Positions 44,900-55,812 of a stretch of DNA of 64,000 nucleotides are shown here, piece by piece. The notes beneath the pieces are model-generated. The model had not been told where the DNA came from. It did not search any database and saw nothing but the letters and a program-made list of their open reading frames with translations. The translations under genes were made by a program, and so were the position numbers. Numbering within the stretch: the stretch's first letter is position 1; each line of letters opens with the position of its first letter. The stretch is from Ochromonas danica (taxonomy: Eukaryota > Sar > Chrysophyceae > Chromulinales > Chromulinaceae), in contig VKHL01000024.1 in assembly GCA_015146655.1 (NCBI GenBank), forward strand, positions 1-64,000, in the 5' to 3' direction.

Positions 44900-45254
44900 G
44901 CCTCCCTCTCTCAAGTCTAATCCTCTTTTCTATTTAGGAATGCTTGAATTAACATCCAACCATTAAGCCTCATATCAGTGGAGGCTGTTGGGAGTGATGT
45001 GACTAGTCAGATGGTCAGCTTTTTGTAGATAGTGGAACCAGTGCAGTGTAAAGATGATGCCTTAGTACAGACCAAGCATAGCATCGCCTACATTAAACAA
45101 GTCTTTTCGTGCACCACATTTCAGTTAAGAAACCAAACAGACCTATAACCTCTCTCTTTCTCTCTGAATTTCGGCTCATGCCAAAGCTCCCAGAAGAGGA
45201 ACGCTTTCCTTCCAATCCAATTCAATCCAATCAAGCATAATCAAACTCAGATGA
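44900..45254. other. Convergent 3' region, nothing recognised
   Basis: Gap between AP-3 sigma and HSBP1. A short AATCCAATTCAATCCAATCAA microrepeat lies near 45212-45233. Confidence 0.5.
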
Positions 45255-45777
45255 TCACTTGGCGTCATTTCCGTCTGTTGGCGGTGCTTTAGTGTCAATA
45301 CCGGCCTGGTGATATCACCACATGCCCCAACATAAGCCAAGAACAGTTAGGACAGCAGCAAAGAAAAGAAAAGGAATAGGAGATATTACCTGCTGCATTA
45401 AGTCAGCAATGGATTTCTCAAGATCATCAATTCGATTGCCCATCTCATCAATTCTGCCCACAATGGAAGAAGACATTTGATGGAATCGTTGTTGCTACAG
45501 TCCACAGCATGACAGAGACACACAGAGAGAGAAGGGGGTAAGGGGGTCAGAGCGTATCACGAATGGACACAGAAAGAAAGATATTGAAAAAAATATTGTA
45601 AATAGAAAAAAACTGAAAATGAGAAACTGAAAAAGTGAGATTAGGCAGAGAAGAGAACACAAGAGGGATTACCATCTGCTCCAGGAGGTTCTGCACAAAG
45701 ATGGTGAGGTCCTGGGCATTGTCCGGGATGTCCGGGTTAGGCTGACTGCTGCCTTGCTTGGAGTCGTTCTCAGACAT
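45255..45777 (-). CDS. HSBP1: Heat shock factor-binding protein 1
   Basis: This is a small coiled-coil protein that binds trimeric HSF1 and is also linked to the WASH complex. Three short exons, 45777-45673, 45494-45390 and 45305-45255, each a multiple of three, give 86 residues, the usual size. The family core is complete: [14 protein letters not shown] at the end of exon 1, then [20 protein letters not shown] and [14 protein letters not shown] across exons 2-3. The N-terminus is acidic and Ser-rich. Because every exon is short, no long open frame marks this gene. Confidence 0.93.
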
Positions 45778-46022
45778 TCTTTATTAGACACTCAGCGAAA
45801 TTGAAATGAGCAAAGCCTCAATGTGAGCGTTGCTCCCAAAGGGAAAAACCTGTTGTTACAGAAAAACTGTTTCTACAGCACATCTGCTACTGTGATTGGG
45901 GTGAAGTTGATTTAACATTGAGTACAGACTAAAGATGCAATAGCTCTACTCGAGAATAATCTACTCATAACCTCTTTATGCAGCAGAACAGCAAGGTGGC
46001 TCTATCTGTGGTGGCTAACAGG

Positions 46023-49000
46023 TTAGACCAGGAAGGTTCCAGGAGCCATGCCCTGTCTCGCTTTCTTCAACACTGCCAGCTTCAGCTGAGGCTCGATATC
46101 AAAGAAGTTGGCAAAACCTTCCACTACATTGGTCACGTTATCATCTTTCGCGAAGCGAATGCTCACACTGCGTTGAGCGGTGAGTCCCACGGGCAGCTGC
46201 AGCACTGGCCCAGGCAGACGTCTGTTCACCTCTTCTGCCAGCATAATCAATCCTTCACGAGATGTCTGCACAGAATGAGCATCAAGGAAATCGAATACAA
46301 ATTGAAGGAGGTCATGCTGCTCTCCCTCGCGCACCACCAACAAGAGCTTTCGCCCATCTGGCGCATCGACTGGCAAGGAGACCAGCACACGACGATTGAA
46401 TGGTGGCTCTGGGTGAAGGCGACTGCGAACACGTTGTAGTAGTTGCTGACACCAGGGGGTGGCTGTGACATCTGGTGTATTATCATAGCGAGCACAGAAG
46501 ACTCCCGTGGCCACAGTCTCATTGGCGCCTTCAGCAATGGAAAGCACTCGACGCTCTCCCAAAGGAGTTACCACACCAAGAATAAGTTGCAAAGGAGGTG
46601 GATTGCGAATCTTGGCTCGAAGAGCTTGTTCTAGCTTGGGTGCATTAGAGAGAGGTACGCGGTGCTGGCGGCAGAAGTTCTGCACAGTCTGCACGAGATC
46701 TCCGCCTTCCAGCAACGTGAGGTTAGCCTTGGGCACAGTCTCTCCCATATTAACCTCCACCACAGCCAGCTCATTCTTTACTGCTGCCATAGCTTTGACC
46801 TTCTCAATGAACTTCTTGTGCTCTTCAGTACGCAGGTCTGCCTCACGTCTTTCTTGTGCTTTCATCTCAATCTGATAGACAAGTGACCCATTGCGCATCT
46901 TCTCTTCATGAAGCTCAAGATGGTTTAAGGCAGAGTAGATGATATCCTTCTCACGATACCGTAGGAAATAGGCTTGAAGGGTCACTTTGCCAGCTGTGCT
47001 CTCGATCTGTTCCTCTGGGCCCTCCTTCTCCTGGTGGCGGCGGATTAGAGACAAGTCTTCCTCCATGGTGGTGGGGTAGGAGGAGAGCAGTGACTGCAAA
47101 GAACCTCTCAAGGCACTGATAACATCTTTTTCGTTTCTCTCGCTAATGGCAGTGTAGTTCATGAACTCCACGTTAAGACAATTGTCCTCCCAGACGCGCG
47201 CCTCTGCGGGACAGAAAACATGAATCTCTTCCTCGTTCATCAGATGGACACGCATGGCACAAAAGAGCTCTTCCGAGACATTTCCATGGGTAATCTTCAT
47301 GTCATTTTCAAACCCACAATGTGCAAGCATGCCAATCTTCTTGAGCAAGAAATGATCCAATTCATCCAGACCAGCCATAGGCAGAACGCCGTGTTGGAAG
47401 AAGTCTCTTGTGCGATTCATGACAGCGCGGGTGGCATTAAGAGCAAGGTTGTTAGCAGCGACAGCACGTTGTGCTTGCACAGCAAGAGTGGCCAAGTGCT
47501 GCATGGCTCGATCAGCTTCATAGTCTTCTGTGGGATCAGGTGCAGAATAAAGCTGAGGTGGTGGCCGTGCAGCACCACCACCAGCCGCCATGACGGATGC
47601 TTCAATATTGTCTCTTGCAAGACCCAAGAGCATGAGCTGCTCCTCTGCAGGCATCTGATCGACAGGAATGGGCAATCCCGCAATGATGGAGTTAGCAGAA
47701 GACAACAATGCCATTTCCTCCTGTCCACCGTAGAGATGCAGTCGAGTTGCCCACATACGCAATTCTTGCATACGAGGAGGAAGATTCATCAACTGGCGCC
47801 ACTCTGTGAGCACTTTCGACTTCCAGAACATAGACTCCGAACGATAGGAAGCTTTGCAGTCATCACGATTCTGCTCTTTTTGAGTACCTTTCAAGCAATA
47901 ATGGAACTTACTTCCTTTAGGAATAACACCAGGCAACTTCAATTTGATCTCAGTCTGAGGATTGGGTACTTCGTGTGGAACGTTAAAATAGCGCAGAAAG
48001 TATTCGGAGTCAGAAATAGGGCCAGGATTGATGGACAACACTTGGCCTCCATCAACAGTCTGTCCTGCACGTACTGAGATAGTACCATCAAGATCAAAAG
48101 TAATTCCACCACGTGCATCAAAGGACTTCTCCACCATATGATAGAAAGGGATCAAAGCGATGAACTCCAAACCTGTTGCAATTTGTTTCACACGCACAGC
48201 ATTTTGTTTCACAACCCAATAAGCCCATCGAATTTGGTGAATATTGAAACGACTATCTCCCCCGCGATCTAATGGTTTGGTCTTGCAGATGCCTGTGGTA
48301 GGAGAGCAAGGGCCATCCGCCCCCACTGACCACCACATGAAGTTATCAGACTGCTTCATCCAATGATTGTACTTCGTAACTACCATAGTACCACGAAGTT
48401 CATGCAATACAGAGGTAGCAAGATAGCGCATACGCAGGGTGCGGAGGAAAGGACCCCATTTCGATCCACCCGCTGCGATCTCTTTGTAGTACTCATGCAA
48501 GACAAAGATCACCATACCCAACACTTCATCTTTCTCAAATGTCTTCTGTAACTCTTCACCAAGATATTTACCTCGTGAAGAGACCAGCACATTGCGAGCA
48601 GTCTGCTTGCACATAATCAATTTCATAGGACAGGAGATGATTGGATCAAATTCATGTGTTTCCTCCGTGGCAACAAGCTGGAAACCATGCTCCTTGCTGA
48701 CTACAGGCTTAGCGAAATGCAGCTTTCCACCACCTTTAACAAACCATTCTTCCAACCCTCTGAGCAGATCTTCTTCATGGGTGAGATTGAATCCTCCCTG
48801 CTCCATGAACTGTCTCTCAGCAACTTCAGACCCCAACTCCCACAGTAGACCTTGATAGTCTAATGCTTCATCATGCTTCAGCTTCTTCTCAGCAAACTCT
48901 AGCCACTGACCTTCAGCACCTAAAGGCAGAGCACCAGCTTTGGAGATGGCACCCAAGCCAATCTCTTCGTTGAACTGCACAGCCATGGCACGGGCTTCAT

Positions 49001-49391
49001 GAGGAAGCATGAGCTGATTAGAAGAAGAGGTCTGCTCATTCACTGCAGAGGAGAGAACATCCTCAGCAGCTGGACTTGGCAGTTGGAGGATCGGGTCGAA
49101 TTCCAATCCCGGCACTTCACTCTGACTGTTTCTGCGCAGAACAAGCTCTTCGTCAGGCTTGCGACGCAATCTGCGGATAGCATGTTCATTAGCTAGTTTC
49201 ATGAACTCGCCATCGTTTCCCATAGTCAAGCTTGGATCAGCTTTGCGCATTTCCATAAACTTGTTCATGGCTGTTTGGTGCAATTCCATGGGACCATAGA
49301 TGAAGAACTCTTCGATCTTCTCTGCCCAAGTAAAGGCAAAAGCTTGAATGAAAAGTCCAAGAAATGTTATTTCAAGCCCTCTTAACCTCAT
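46023..49391 (-). CDS. Large secreted SETD3/Rubisco-LSMT-like protein
   Basis: Single exon of 1122 residues. A signal peptide (GLEITFLGLFIQAFAFTWA) starts it, and several N-glycosylation sequons (NLT, NRT, NYT, NGS, NVT) fit a lumenal or secreted location. Residues about 210-500 resemble the SETD3/LSMT SET fold: GLEEWFVKGGGKLHFAKPVV, FDPIISCPMKLIM, SKWGPFLRTLR, IRWAYWVVKQNAVRV, then ALIPFYHMVEKS where active family members have a DMLNH-type motif. The sequence continues through VRAGQTVDGGQVLSINPGPISDSEYFLRYFNVPHEVPNP. The missing Asn-His motif suggests loss of methyltransferase activity. The C-terminal 600 residues include repeated helical, Glu-rich segments and a block RVLVSLPVDAPDGRKLL of unknown nature. 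A separate function in the secretory system is likely. Confidence 0.65.
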   Translation of the reverse strand: MRLRGLEITFLGLFIQAFAFTWAEKIEEFFIYGPMELHQTAMNKFMEMRKADPSLTMGNDGEFMKLANEHAIRRLRRKPDEELVLRRNSQSEVPGLEFDPILQLPSPAAEDVLSSAVNEQTSSSNQLMLPHEARAMAVQFNEEIGLGAISKAGALPLGAEGQWLEFAEKKLKHDEALDYQGLLWELGSEVAERQFMEQGGFNLTHEEDLLRGLEEWFVKGGGKLHFAKPVVSKEHGFQLVATEETHEFDPIISCPMKLIMCKQTARNVLVSSRGKYLGEELQKTFEKDEVLGMVIFVLHEYYKEIAAGGSKWGPFLRTLRMRYLATSVLHELRGTMVVTKYNHWMKQSDNFMWWSVGADGPCSPTTGICKTKPLDRGGDSRFNIHQIRWAYWVVKQNAVRVKQIATGLEFIALIPFYHMVEKSFDARGGITFDLDGTISVRAGQTVDGGQVLSINPGPISDSEYFLRYFNVPHEVPNPQTEIKLKLPGVIPKGSKFHYCLKGTQKEQNRDDCKASYRSESMFWKSKVLTEWRQLMNLPPRMQELRMWATRLHLYGGQEEMALLSSANSIIAGLPIPVDQMPAEEQLMLLGLARDNIEASVMAAGGGAARPPPQLYSAPDPTEDYEADRAMQHLATLAVQAQRAVAANNLALNATRAVMNRTRDFFQHGVLPMAGLDELDHFLLKKIGMLAHCGFENDMKITHGNVSEELFCAMRVHLMNEEEIHVFCPAEARVWEDNCLNVEFMNYTAISERNEKDVISALRGSLQSLLSSYPTTMEEDLSLIRRHQEKEGPEEQIESTAGKVTLQAYFLRYREKDIIYSALNHLELHEEKMRNGSLVYQIEMKAQERREADLRTEEHKKFIEKVKAMAAVKNELAVVEVNMGETVPKANLTLLEGGDLVQTVQNFCRQHRVPLSNAPKLEQALRAKIRNPPPLQLILGVVTPLGERRVLSIAEGANETVATGVFCARYDNTPDVTATPWCQQLLQRVRSRLHPEPPFNRRVLVSLPVDAPDGRKLLLVVREGEQHDLLQFVFDFLDAHSVQTSREGLIMLAEEVNRRLPGPVLQLPVGLTAQRSVSIRFAKDDNVTNVVEGFANFFDIEPQLKLAVLKKARQGMAPGTFLV

Positions 49392-49882
49392 TCTCAGATT
49401 CTATTGAGTCAACAAAGGGCTCACTTTCTTTGATTCAATTGTGCGGACTGCGGCGACACTGCCCGAACAGCGACGACGGTTTCGCTTATGAGAAAGTTAG
49501 AGTTATAAGTAGGAAGTTGAGGGTTTGCCGACTGCTCGTGGGCTAGTGTAAGTCCGGAAGTTAGACTGCACAGTTAATCCATCCTGTGGTAGTTAGTTTG
49601 TGTTGAAGTAGTTTGTGTTGGTGAATTTGAAGGGGGTTAGTTGACTTTGAAGACTCTTGTGTTGGCCCAGCATAGTTAGACCTAGCATGTTATTTCTTGC
49701 TCTTTCGCTCTGCTTCCCACTCACCTATCTCCCTGTTAGTGGGAGAAGGAAAGTCGCTTTTCTGGAGTATAAAGTCATCAGCTGCATTAACATCCATCAT
49801 CCTGCAAAGTCTCTCCTGGTCTTCCAAGTACTGTAACTGTTTGGATTCATTCTTCCATCACCACCAAATCAACCCTGACAAC
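49392..49882. other. Divergent promoter region
   Basis: Gap of 490 bases between the SET-like gene (minus) and the GRASP-like gene (plus). Frames at 49364-49546 and 49697-49880 lack support. The latter is only the in-frame 5' extension of the GRASP-like gene. Confidence 0.5.
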
Positions 49883-50251
49883 ATGGGCAACAAGTTATCA
49901 GATAACCCAGATACAGGTAGCTTCTTAAATGAGCATATGGTAGGCTTTCGAGTCCTTCTGATTCATCCTGGCAGTCCTGCAGAGAAAGCAGGTCTACAGG
50001 TAATGGATGACTATGTCCTCAGTATCAATGACCACTCTATGAAGTCCATGAGATTGTTTGATATCAAGAAGTTTGTAGAATCTAATGAAAATAAACCATT
50101 ACATCTCATGGTATTTAATACTAGCACACACAAGATTCGTAATGTGACAATTGTTCCAACAAGGAACTGGCCAGGTCAGGACTTGATGGGAATGAAATTG
50201 AGAGAGGAACCATATAACCCATTTGGCGGCCCCACACAGCAAGAAAGCTAG
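49883..50251 (+). CDS. GRASP-like single PDZ protein with N-myristoylation signal
   Basis: 122 residues from the ATG at 49883. MGNKLSDN is an N-myristoylation start, as in Golgi GRASP55/65. A single PDZ-GRASP domain follows: GFRVLLIHPGSPAEKAGLQV, then DDYVLSINDHSM, KPLHLMVFNTSTHKIRNVTI and the family mark NWPGQDLMGMKLREEPY. Standard GRASP proteins have two such domains in tandem. Here only one is present and the protein ends shortly after. It could tether membranes or act as a reduced GRASP. The in-frame region upstream of the ATG (to 49697) lacks an ATG and is probably UTR. Confidence 0.75.
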   Translation: MGNKLSDNPDTGSFLNEHMVGFRVLLIHPGSPAEKAGLQVMDDYVLSINDHSMKSMRLFDIKKFVESNENKPLHLMVFNTSTHKIRNVTIVPTRNWPGQDLMGMKLREEPYNPFGGPTQQES

Positions 50252-50731
50252 CTAGTTCATAGTGATCAATAGCAGAGATAGGGACGGTATTAATCGTATT
50301 TTGCATAGCCCAGATAAATGACTCCTAGGTCATGATTACAGTAGATCATGATGATCGCCAGCTCAACCCAATAACAGTAGCTGGTCAGCATCAACCAATC
50401 AACCAACCCACCCACCGTCGTAGGTCTTCATTTATACCTTAGATCACATTAGCAAGAGATGAGTATATACACATGGCATGCATGAGTCAAATGATGGTTG
50501 TAATTGTCTGTAAATAGAACTGCATGTTTATTACATTACCGTATTTACAGAATTTGTTAAATCTACTCCTAACGTGTTTGTCTCAAGGACTAACCATTCG
50601 AAACGACAGAAATAAAATATATTCACCTATACACAAATTTACACTGCGGTGATCAATTCAATCATGCGATACTTTCTATAAAACAACAAGAATCAAACAT
50701 AAAGAATAGAGTAATTGACTACTAGCATGGG
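50252..50731. other. Convergent 3' region, nothing recognised
   Basis: AT-rich, with a short AATCAACCAACCCACCCACC stretch near 50397-50417. No gene is seen. Confidence 0.5.
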
Positions 50732-52352
50732 CTAGGTGTTCACAAGTGGTGAAGTGAAGGACAATGTGCGAGGAGAACGAAAGGAAGATGCTTTACGAGG
50801 AGTGGATGGGACAGAGGCCACAGCAGTGGTAGGAAGAGTGTTAGCTGTCTCCATACGAATACTACTCGCTCTGCTAATAGAAGGCGTTCTGTTGGTGGCA
50901 GTTGAAGAACCCTTGGGAGAGGCAGAAATAGAAGTCAAAGGAGGTGAAGAGTAGGAAGTATCAAGAAGACCAGGGAGAATATTCATGATCTCTTCCTTTG
51001 CTTTCAACACCTTCGTTCTACCTTCTACCATCTTCTTCATAGCATCATAGGCTCGACTAATACGACCTGTACGTCGTAGTTCCTTCTCCTCTACCACCAT
51101 CTCAATGGATCGATATACAACTGAGTTGCGGAAGTCACCAGAATCAAGAGCTTCTTTAAAGACTGTAGAAGGCATCTCCAAGATTTCCGTCGATGCTGCT
51201 GCAGTCTCGTAAGTCATCAAGAAAGTACGCAATCCTTTGTGTAGCTCAGCCTCGCCAATAATCTGCCCTCGGCCCAGTACAGCTACTGCCAATCGAGGCA
51301 GTCTTTTCATCACCTGATTGCCTTGTCCAGCTTCTTCCGTCACCCCATCTCCTCCTGGAGGTGCATAAACCTTAACCTGTCCTGATGCTATGAGCAAGAC
51401 ATTGTTGATTGGGTCGCCCACCTTGACTAAGAGAGACCCCGAGGAATACGTTTGTGATCTCATCGTGTAGGCAATACTTGCAATTTTTGAATATATGTTA
51501 TGGCGAAATAGAGGCAGTTCCTGCAACAAAGATGTCGCTGAAGAAAGTTGCTTTTGTCGATAATGATGTTGACGAAGCACAGCATTATAAGTATCAGCAT
51601 GCATGACGAGCAACATACTGTCATCGTCAATTGCAATGACAGCACAAGATCGTATTTTATTCGTTGTTGCTAAGATAGCATATTCACCAAACCCTGATCC
51701 TGCCTATATATAGGTACAGACACACATCAATAGATTAGAGAAGATAAGAGGAGGCGCCAGAAGTTGTAAACAAAGGTTACACTACACTTACATTAAGGTT
51801 AAAGATGAGATTACCTAACTTCTTATAGTCTTCTTCAACGCCTGTAAAAGGTTGTCCTCTTAAATGTCCAAATTCTCTTGCAATAATCATTTCACGATCT
51901 TTACTTGGTTCAAGATATAATCCAACACGTCCTTTAGCTATCATATAATAGACATTTCCAAAGTCACCTTGTAAGAAGATAATAGATCGACCTATTAGAG
52001 GATACCAATCCAGTTCATTACATAACTGATCCATCTCACTAAATGTAATAGATTTAGGAATACAAGTTAATTTGGAAACAATAAAACGTCGTAGAATTTC
52101 CTTTTCCATGGTAGAACGATTACCACGTGTAGAGTTTTTAAGAACATCAATTGTACGACGACATTGTTCTTCTTCTTGCATGATCTTTCTTCTTTCAATA
52201 GTATAATTTTGCCATATTTCCATTGCTTTTGATTTTAATGATTTATCAATACGACCTTGTCGTTCATTGAGATTTTTAGCAAAGATTTTAAAGACATCTT
52301 TATCAGCTTTACCCCACAGCTCAGATAGAAAAAGTTGTTGTTTCTTAGCCAT
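50732..52352 (-). CDS. Protein with two cyclic nucleotide-binding domains
   Basis: Two exons, 52352-51792 and 51703-50732 (phase-0 intron of 88 bases), give 510 residues. The N-terminus is a helical region (MAKKQQLFLSELWGKADKDVF). The first cNMP domain spans IIFLQGDFGNVYYMIAKGRVGLYLE and, after the intron, GSGFGEYAILATTNKIRSCAVIA. The phosphate-binding Glu and Arg are present. The second domain reads LVKVGDPINNVLLIASGQVKVYAP and GRGQIIGEAELHKGLRTFLMTYET, where the cassette is less standard and may not bind. No kinase, channel or GEF domain is attached. The C-terminal 90 residues are Ser/Thr-rich. Similar stand-alone proteins occur in ciliated protists. Confidence 0.8.
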
Positions 52353-52807
52353 TCTTCTTCTTCTTCTTCTTTAATCAATCATTCAAGTAATCTAGATGAA
52401 AGAACTTCTTTGTTGTTGTCTTTGACCACGTCTTGTCTGTTTTGTTGTTCAACTGTCCCTGGTGTCTGTTTGTAGCAGGAGGCAGTGTCACCATGAAACT
52501 GTTCACCAGCAGTTATGAAAACCCAACAAAACTGACTAAAAACCAGCAATATTGGACATTTGATATCACAAAACACAGAGTGAGAGTCAGAGCAAACTGG
52601 CTCAGGTATTTATTTCATTAACTGGTCCGTCCGTATAGGACCTACATCATCCCAAAACCCTTCAATGAAGAAGTCTTGAGGAACGACAAATAATGCTACA
52701 TCACAGCTATCAATGGACATCCCACAAAGCAACCAAGAACTGCAGCGTCGTGAGGAGCATGGCCCACATAAAATATTTCATCAACAAAATTGACCACTAA
52801 AGCATTT
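52353..52807. other. Intergenic, nothing recognised
   Basis: Gap between two minus-strand genes. A (TTC)n run precedes the start codon of the cNMP-binding gene (52353-52371). Confidence 0.5.
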
Positions 52808-54503
52808 TCACATATCCATTTTAGGTCGCTTGCTGGGGTAGCAACCATCCACTTTTAAATCTGGCTTGTGCAACGCCGTCACGAACTTCCGCATAATATG
52901 GCTTCCTTCATGATAGATCTCAGATATTGGATGAGCAGCATGAAGGGTTTGCATAGGAAGAGAGCCATCCCCCAGCTGAACGCTCTTGTTTCCACTCAAA
53001 ACTTTGTGCGGAAGACAATCAGCACCGTCCTCCTCTTCATTTTCATAGTTATCATCGAAACTGTGTTCAGTTGATCCAACAGGTAACGCAGCCTGGATTG
53101 GCGGTAATTGAAGATGACGATCCCACGCATTGGAGATGCTCTCATGAGCCGCCAAGAGTATTGCATGCAAAGCTATTCCTTGATGCTGAGTATCCTCAAA
53201 ACCATTAGAAGACCCGTGATTATCCGCAGGGTGTTCCATTAGAGTAGCAAAATCTTGGTCACTCAGTCTGTCCAGCCATTCATTATCATGGTCATAGTTC
53301 CGCATTCGATCCACGGGACCAGGGTGTTCGTCTTCCGAGTCTACCGAGCAAGCGGAAAAGGTCGGTTGGTGTGGAATTGGTTGCGTGTGACAATGGTCAT
53401 CATGTACCGAATGAACTGGTAAGTCCACGGTATGAGAAGAGGAGTGACCATGCCCATCGTGATCATCGCCTTGCGAGGAGCAATGATCCGTGCATGCTTC
53501 AGAGGAGGCGCTGTTCTTCTCATGACTATTACGATGGTCTTTCATAGCGCCGTCAGTTGATGATGGAAGCATAGTTTTAGGATCAGAAAGTGACTGCTGA
53601 ATGATATGTTTGACACTGGCTACATAGGTCTTCATTGACTCTTTTTCAGAGGGGGACTTGTGATCCCAAGAGGAGATCACATCCGCAAACTGCAGCACAG
53701 TATTATATAAGAACGAATATTCAGCCACCAATCCTGGAGTGTACGAATAGAGATGCTCACGCAATTCTCGTTGATTTTTGAAGGTTTGATTACATCCGTC
53801 ATGCAGACAGACAGAGACTCCCTGAGAGGAAGAGGAAGTAGGAGCAGCAGCTGCTCCAGCTGTCGTTGCCGCTGAAGGAATAGAAACTGTAGCTTCATCT
53901 TCTAAGCAAGCAGAAGAAGAGCAAGAAGAGATAAGGTGATCAACATTTCCTTTGCCTGAGGAAGAAGATGAGGCCATCTTGCTGGCATGCTGACTTAAGA
54001 TATGATTCTGTAAACTGGTTTTCGCTGTGAAACTTTTGTTGCATCCAGGGAAAGAGCATTTAAATGGCTTTGACTCAGTATTTCGATCCCAACGAAGATG
54101 AGCATTCTCATGAGATTTGAGATGCTTGGTCATGTTGCCCAGCTGGCTGAAGGTCTTTCCACACTGAGGACAGGCGTATGGCTTCTCTCCAGTGTGAACC
54201 CTCATATGACGATTTAACACACTGCGATTGGAAAAGATTTTTCCGCATCCTGGATGTGGGCACTAATTAAACCAGACATTGTCATCGTCATCATCATAAT
54301 GACCATCCCCACCACAACCACAGCCAATCGTTCAATTCATAAATCATCAAAAATGAAACCAACAAGAAATAAGAACATTTCAAGAAATAAACAAATCTAG
54401 ATTTTATTCTTACCTGAAATTTCGAATTTGTATTCAAGCAGACATTTTGAAGAGAGGATTCTTCAGTTTGAATCGATTCCAAAGGAATGGATGGCATGGA
54501 CAT
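52808..54503 (-). CDS. C2H2 zinc-finger protein
   Basis: Two exons, 54503-54414 and 54262-52808, joined in phase 0, give 514 residues. The splice completes the first finger, CPHPGCGKIFSNRSVLNRHMRVH. Next come the TGEKPY linker, CPQCGKTFSQLGNMTKHLKSH, a third finger CSFPGCNKSFTAKTSLQNHILSQH and, after a Ser-rich spacer, a fourth irregular one, CLHDGCNQTFKNQRELREHLY. The rest is disordered, rich in His, Asp and Ser, with a basic end (YPSKRPKMDM) that could be a nuclear signal. Likely a DNA-binding regulator. Its target is unknown. Confidence 0.85.
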
Positions 54504-54665
54504 GACTTCGCTCGATTAAATTCTTCAAGCCTACAAGTGATGGCCTCGCTTCTTCGGTGGACAGAAAAACAGCTTTTGATAAGATCGCGTTTTCCACTTT
54601 CCACTGACAAAGTCATTCTTTGCTTCGCTTTATGTTTATGTTGACTGCCGGAAGGAAACAGGATC

Positions 54666-54873
54666 TTGTTTAATCAGATCCTATTTGAACCGTGATGCAG
54701 CGATTGAATCTGCTGAATCTCTTTCCACCAAATGCGCAAAAACTCTGAAAGAGAAAAACGAGAATCCGGAGGATGAAAGAGAGCACGTTTGCCTTGGAGG
54801 TGCCCAATTTGATGCACGCTTGGCGTTAGAGAAACAAGAACTGGAAAGTTTGGAGTTTCGGACGCGCACCTAA
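54666..54873 (+). CDS. Possible short exon, unknown
   Basis: A frame of about 65 codons begins after a possible acceptor (TTGTTTAATCAG) and ends at TAA 54871-54873. Its composition is protein-like (AAIESAESLSTKCAKTLKEKNENPEDERE, then LALEKQELESLEF) and it would form a charged helix. No ATG is in frame and no upstream exon was identified. It may be a relic or the end of a small gene divergent from the zinc-finger gene. Confidence 0.25.
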
Positions 54874-54984
54874 TGCCTCACAATACAACGAGAATACGGA
54901 CACTTCAAAAAGCAATGCAAACATGTAAGTTACTTCTATTAATTAGCCATTAACCCATACAAACATTGGGAACAAGACACAAGA

Positions 54985-55449
54985 TCAAGCATTTTCAATT
55001 GATTGAGCTTTGGAAGTACTCAACTTCACTTTGCAGTCTGCAAGAACTTCAGCGTACAAAGCACGTCCTGCCTCCCAATCACTTCCATTCATATCGCCAT
55101 CACTCGAAACCTCGACCAGTTCTTCTCCATATATATCTTGAATTGCACATAGAATGGCGACAACCACAGTGTCGTAATCACAACGTCTGGTCTTGCAAAA
55201 GAAGAACACTCCCTTGGAGAACTTTGGTGGAATACCGTTGTCATCGCTTTGCATGTCCATAAGCATCATACCTGGACCGATTCCACGAAACCACAGAAAA
55301 TCTTCACAATCATCCCCTTCCAATCCATTGATACGTACATGTTCTGAAGAGGCTCCAGCCTTCACTGAAACGCCGTTCCTCGCTGCTCGACTGATAATAT
55401 TCTCGATAATGGGATACAGCTCATCAAACTTTGACTGAAAAACACTCAC
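54985..55449 (-). CDS. Unknown protein, 5' end unresolved
   Basis: An open frame of about 154 codons: FDELYPIIENIISRAARNGVSV, then SEHVRINGLEGDDCEDFLWFRG, GVFFFCKTRRCDYDTVVVAILCAI and an acidic SSDGDMNGSDWEAGRALYAEVLAD. The alternating strand and helix pattern suggests a small globular domain. The frame opens with GTG, not ATG, directly after a stop-bearing stretch. A TTTTTCAG acceptor lies nine codons in, so the start probably sits on a small upstream exon. No family is recognised. Confidence 0.5.
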   Translation of the reverse strand: MSVFQSKFDELYPIIENIISRAARNGVSVKAGASSEHVRINGLEGDDCEDFLWFRGIGPGMMLMDMQSDDNGIPPKFSKGVFFFCKTRRCDYDTVVVAILCAIQDIYGEELVEVSSDGDMNGSDWEAGRALYAEVLADCKVKLSTSKAQSIENA

Positions 55450-55812
55450 CTCCGCATCGTGGTTTTTATATCAATAGTGTGTGTAGCCCATGATTCAGAA
55501 TGAATAACAACAGTAGAAATTGTAACAACAACAATGGTTAGACTATTTATTTTTGTTATTTGATGTTGTCTTGCCGTCAGTCCCCCGCCTCAGCCACCCG
55601 TTAACTTCACCTAGTGTGGTGGTGGTTGCAGTGGGCGAGTGTGGGTGCGTGCGTCCTGTCCATCCACGTGATGGTGTCCCGGAACCGTCTCCTAGGGGGA
55701 GTGGCTGCTCATCCTCTGCTGTCATCCAACAGCTTGCCTGCCACTGCCACCCACAAACCATCACGAGAGTGATAGCCCCCTACCCCCAAAAGCTTTCCAA
55801 CTAAACTCAAGA
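55450..55812. other. Promoter region of SAHH
   Basis: Gap upstream of S-adenosylhomocysteinase with a GC-rich, GTGGTGG-containing stretch (55610-55700). No gene is seen. Confidence 0.5.
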
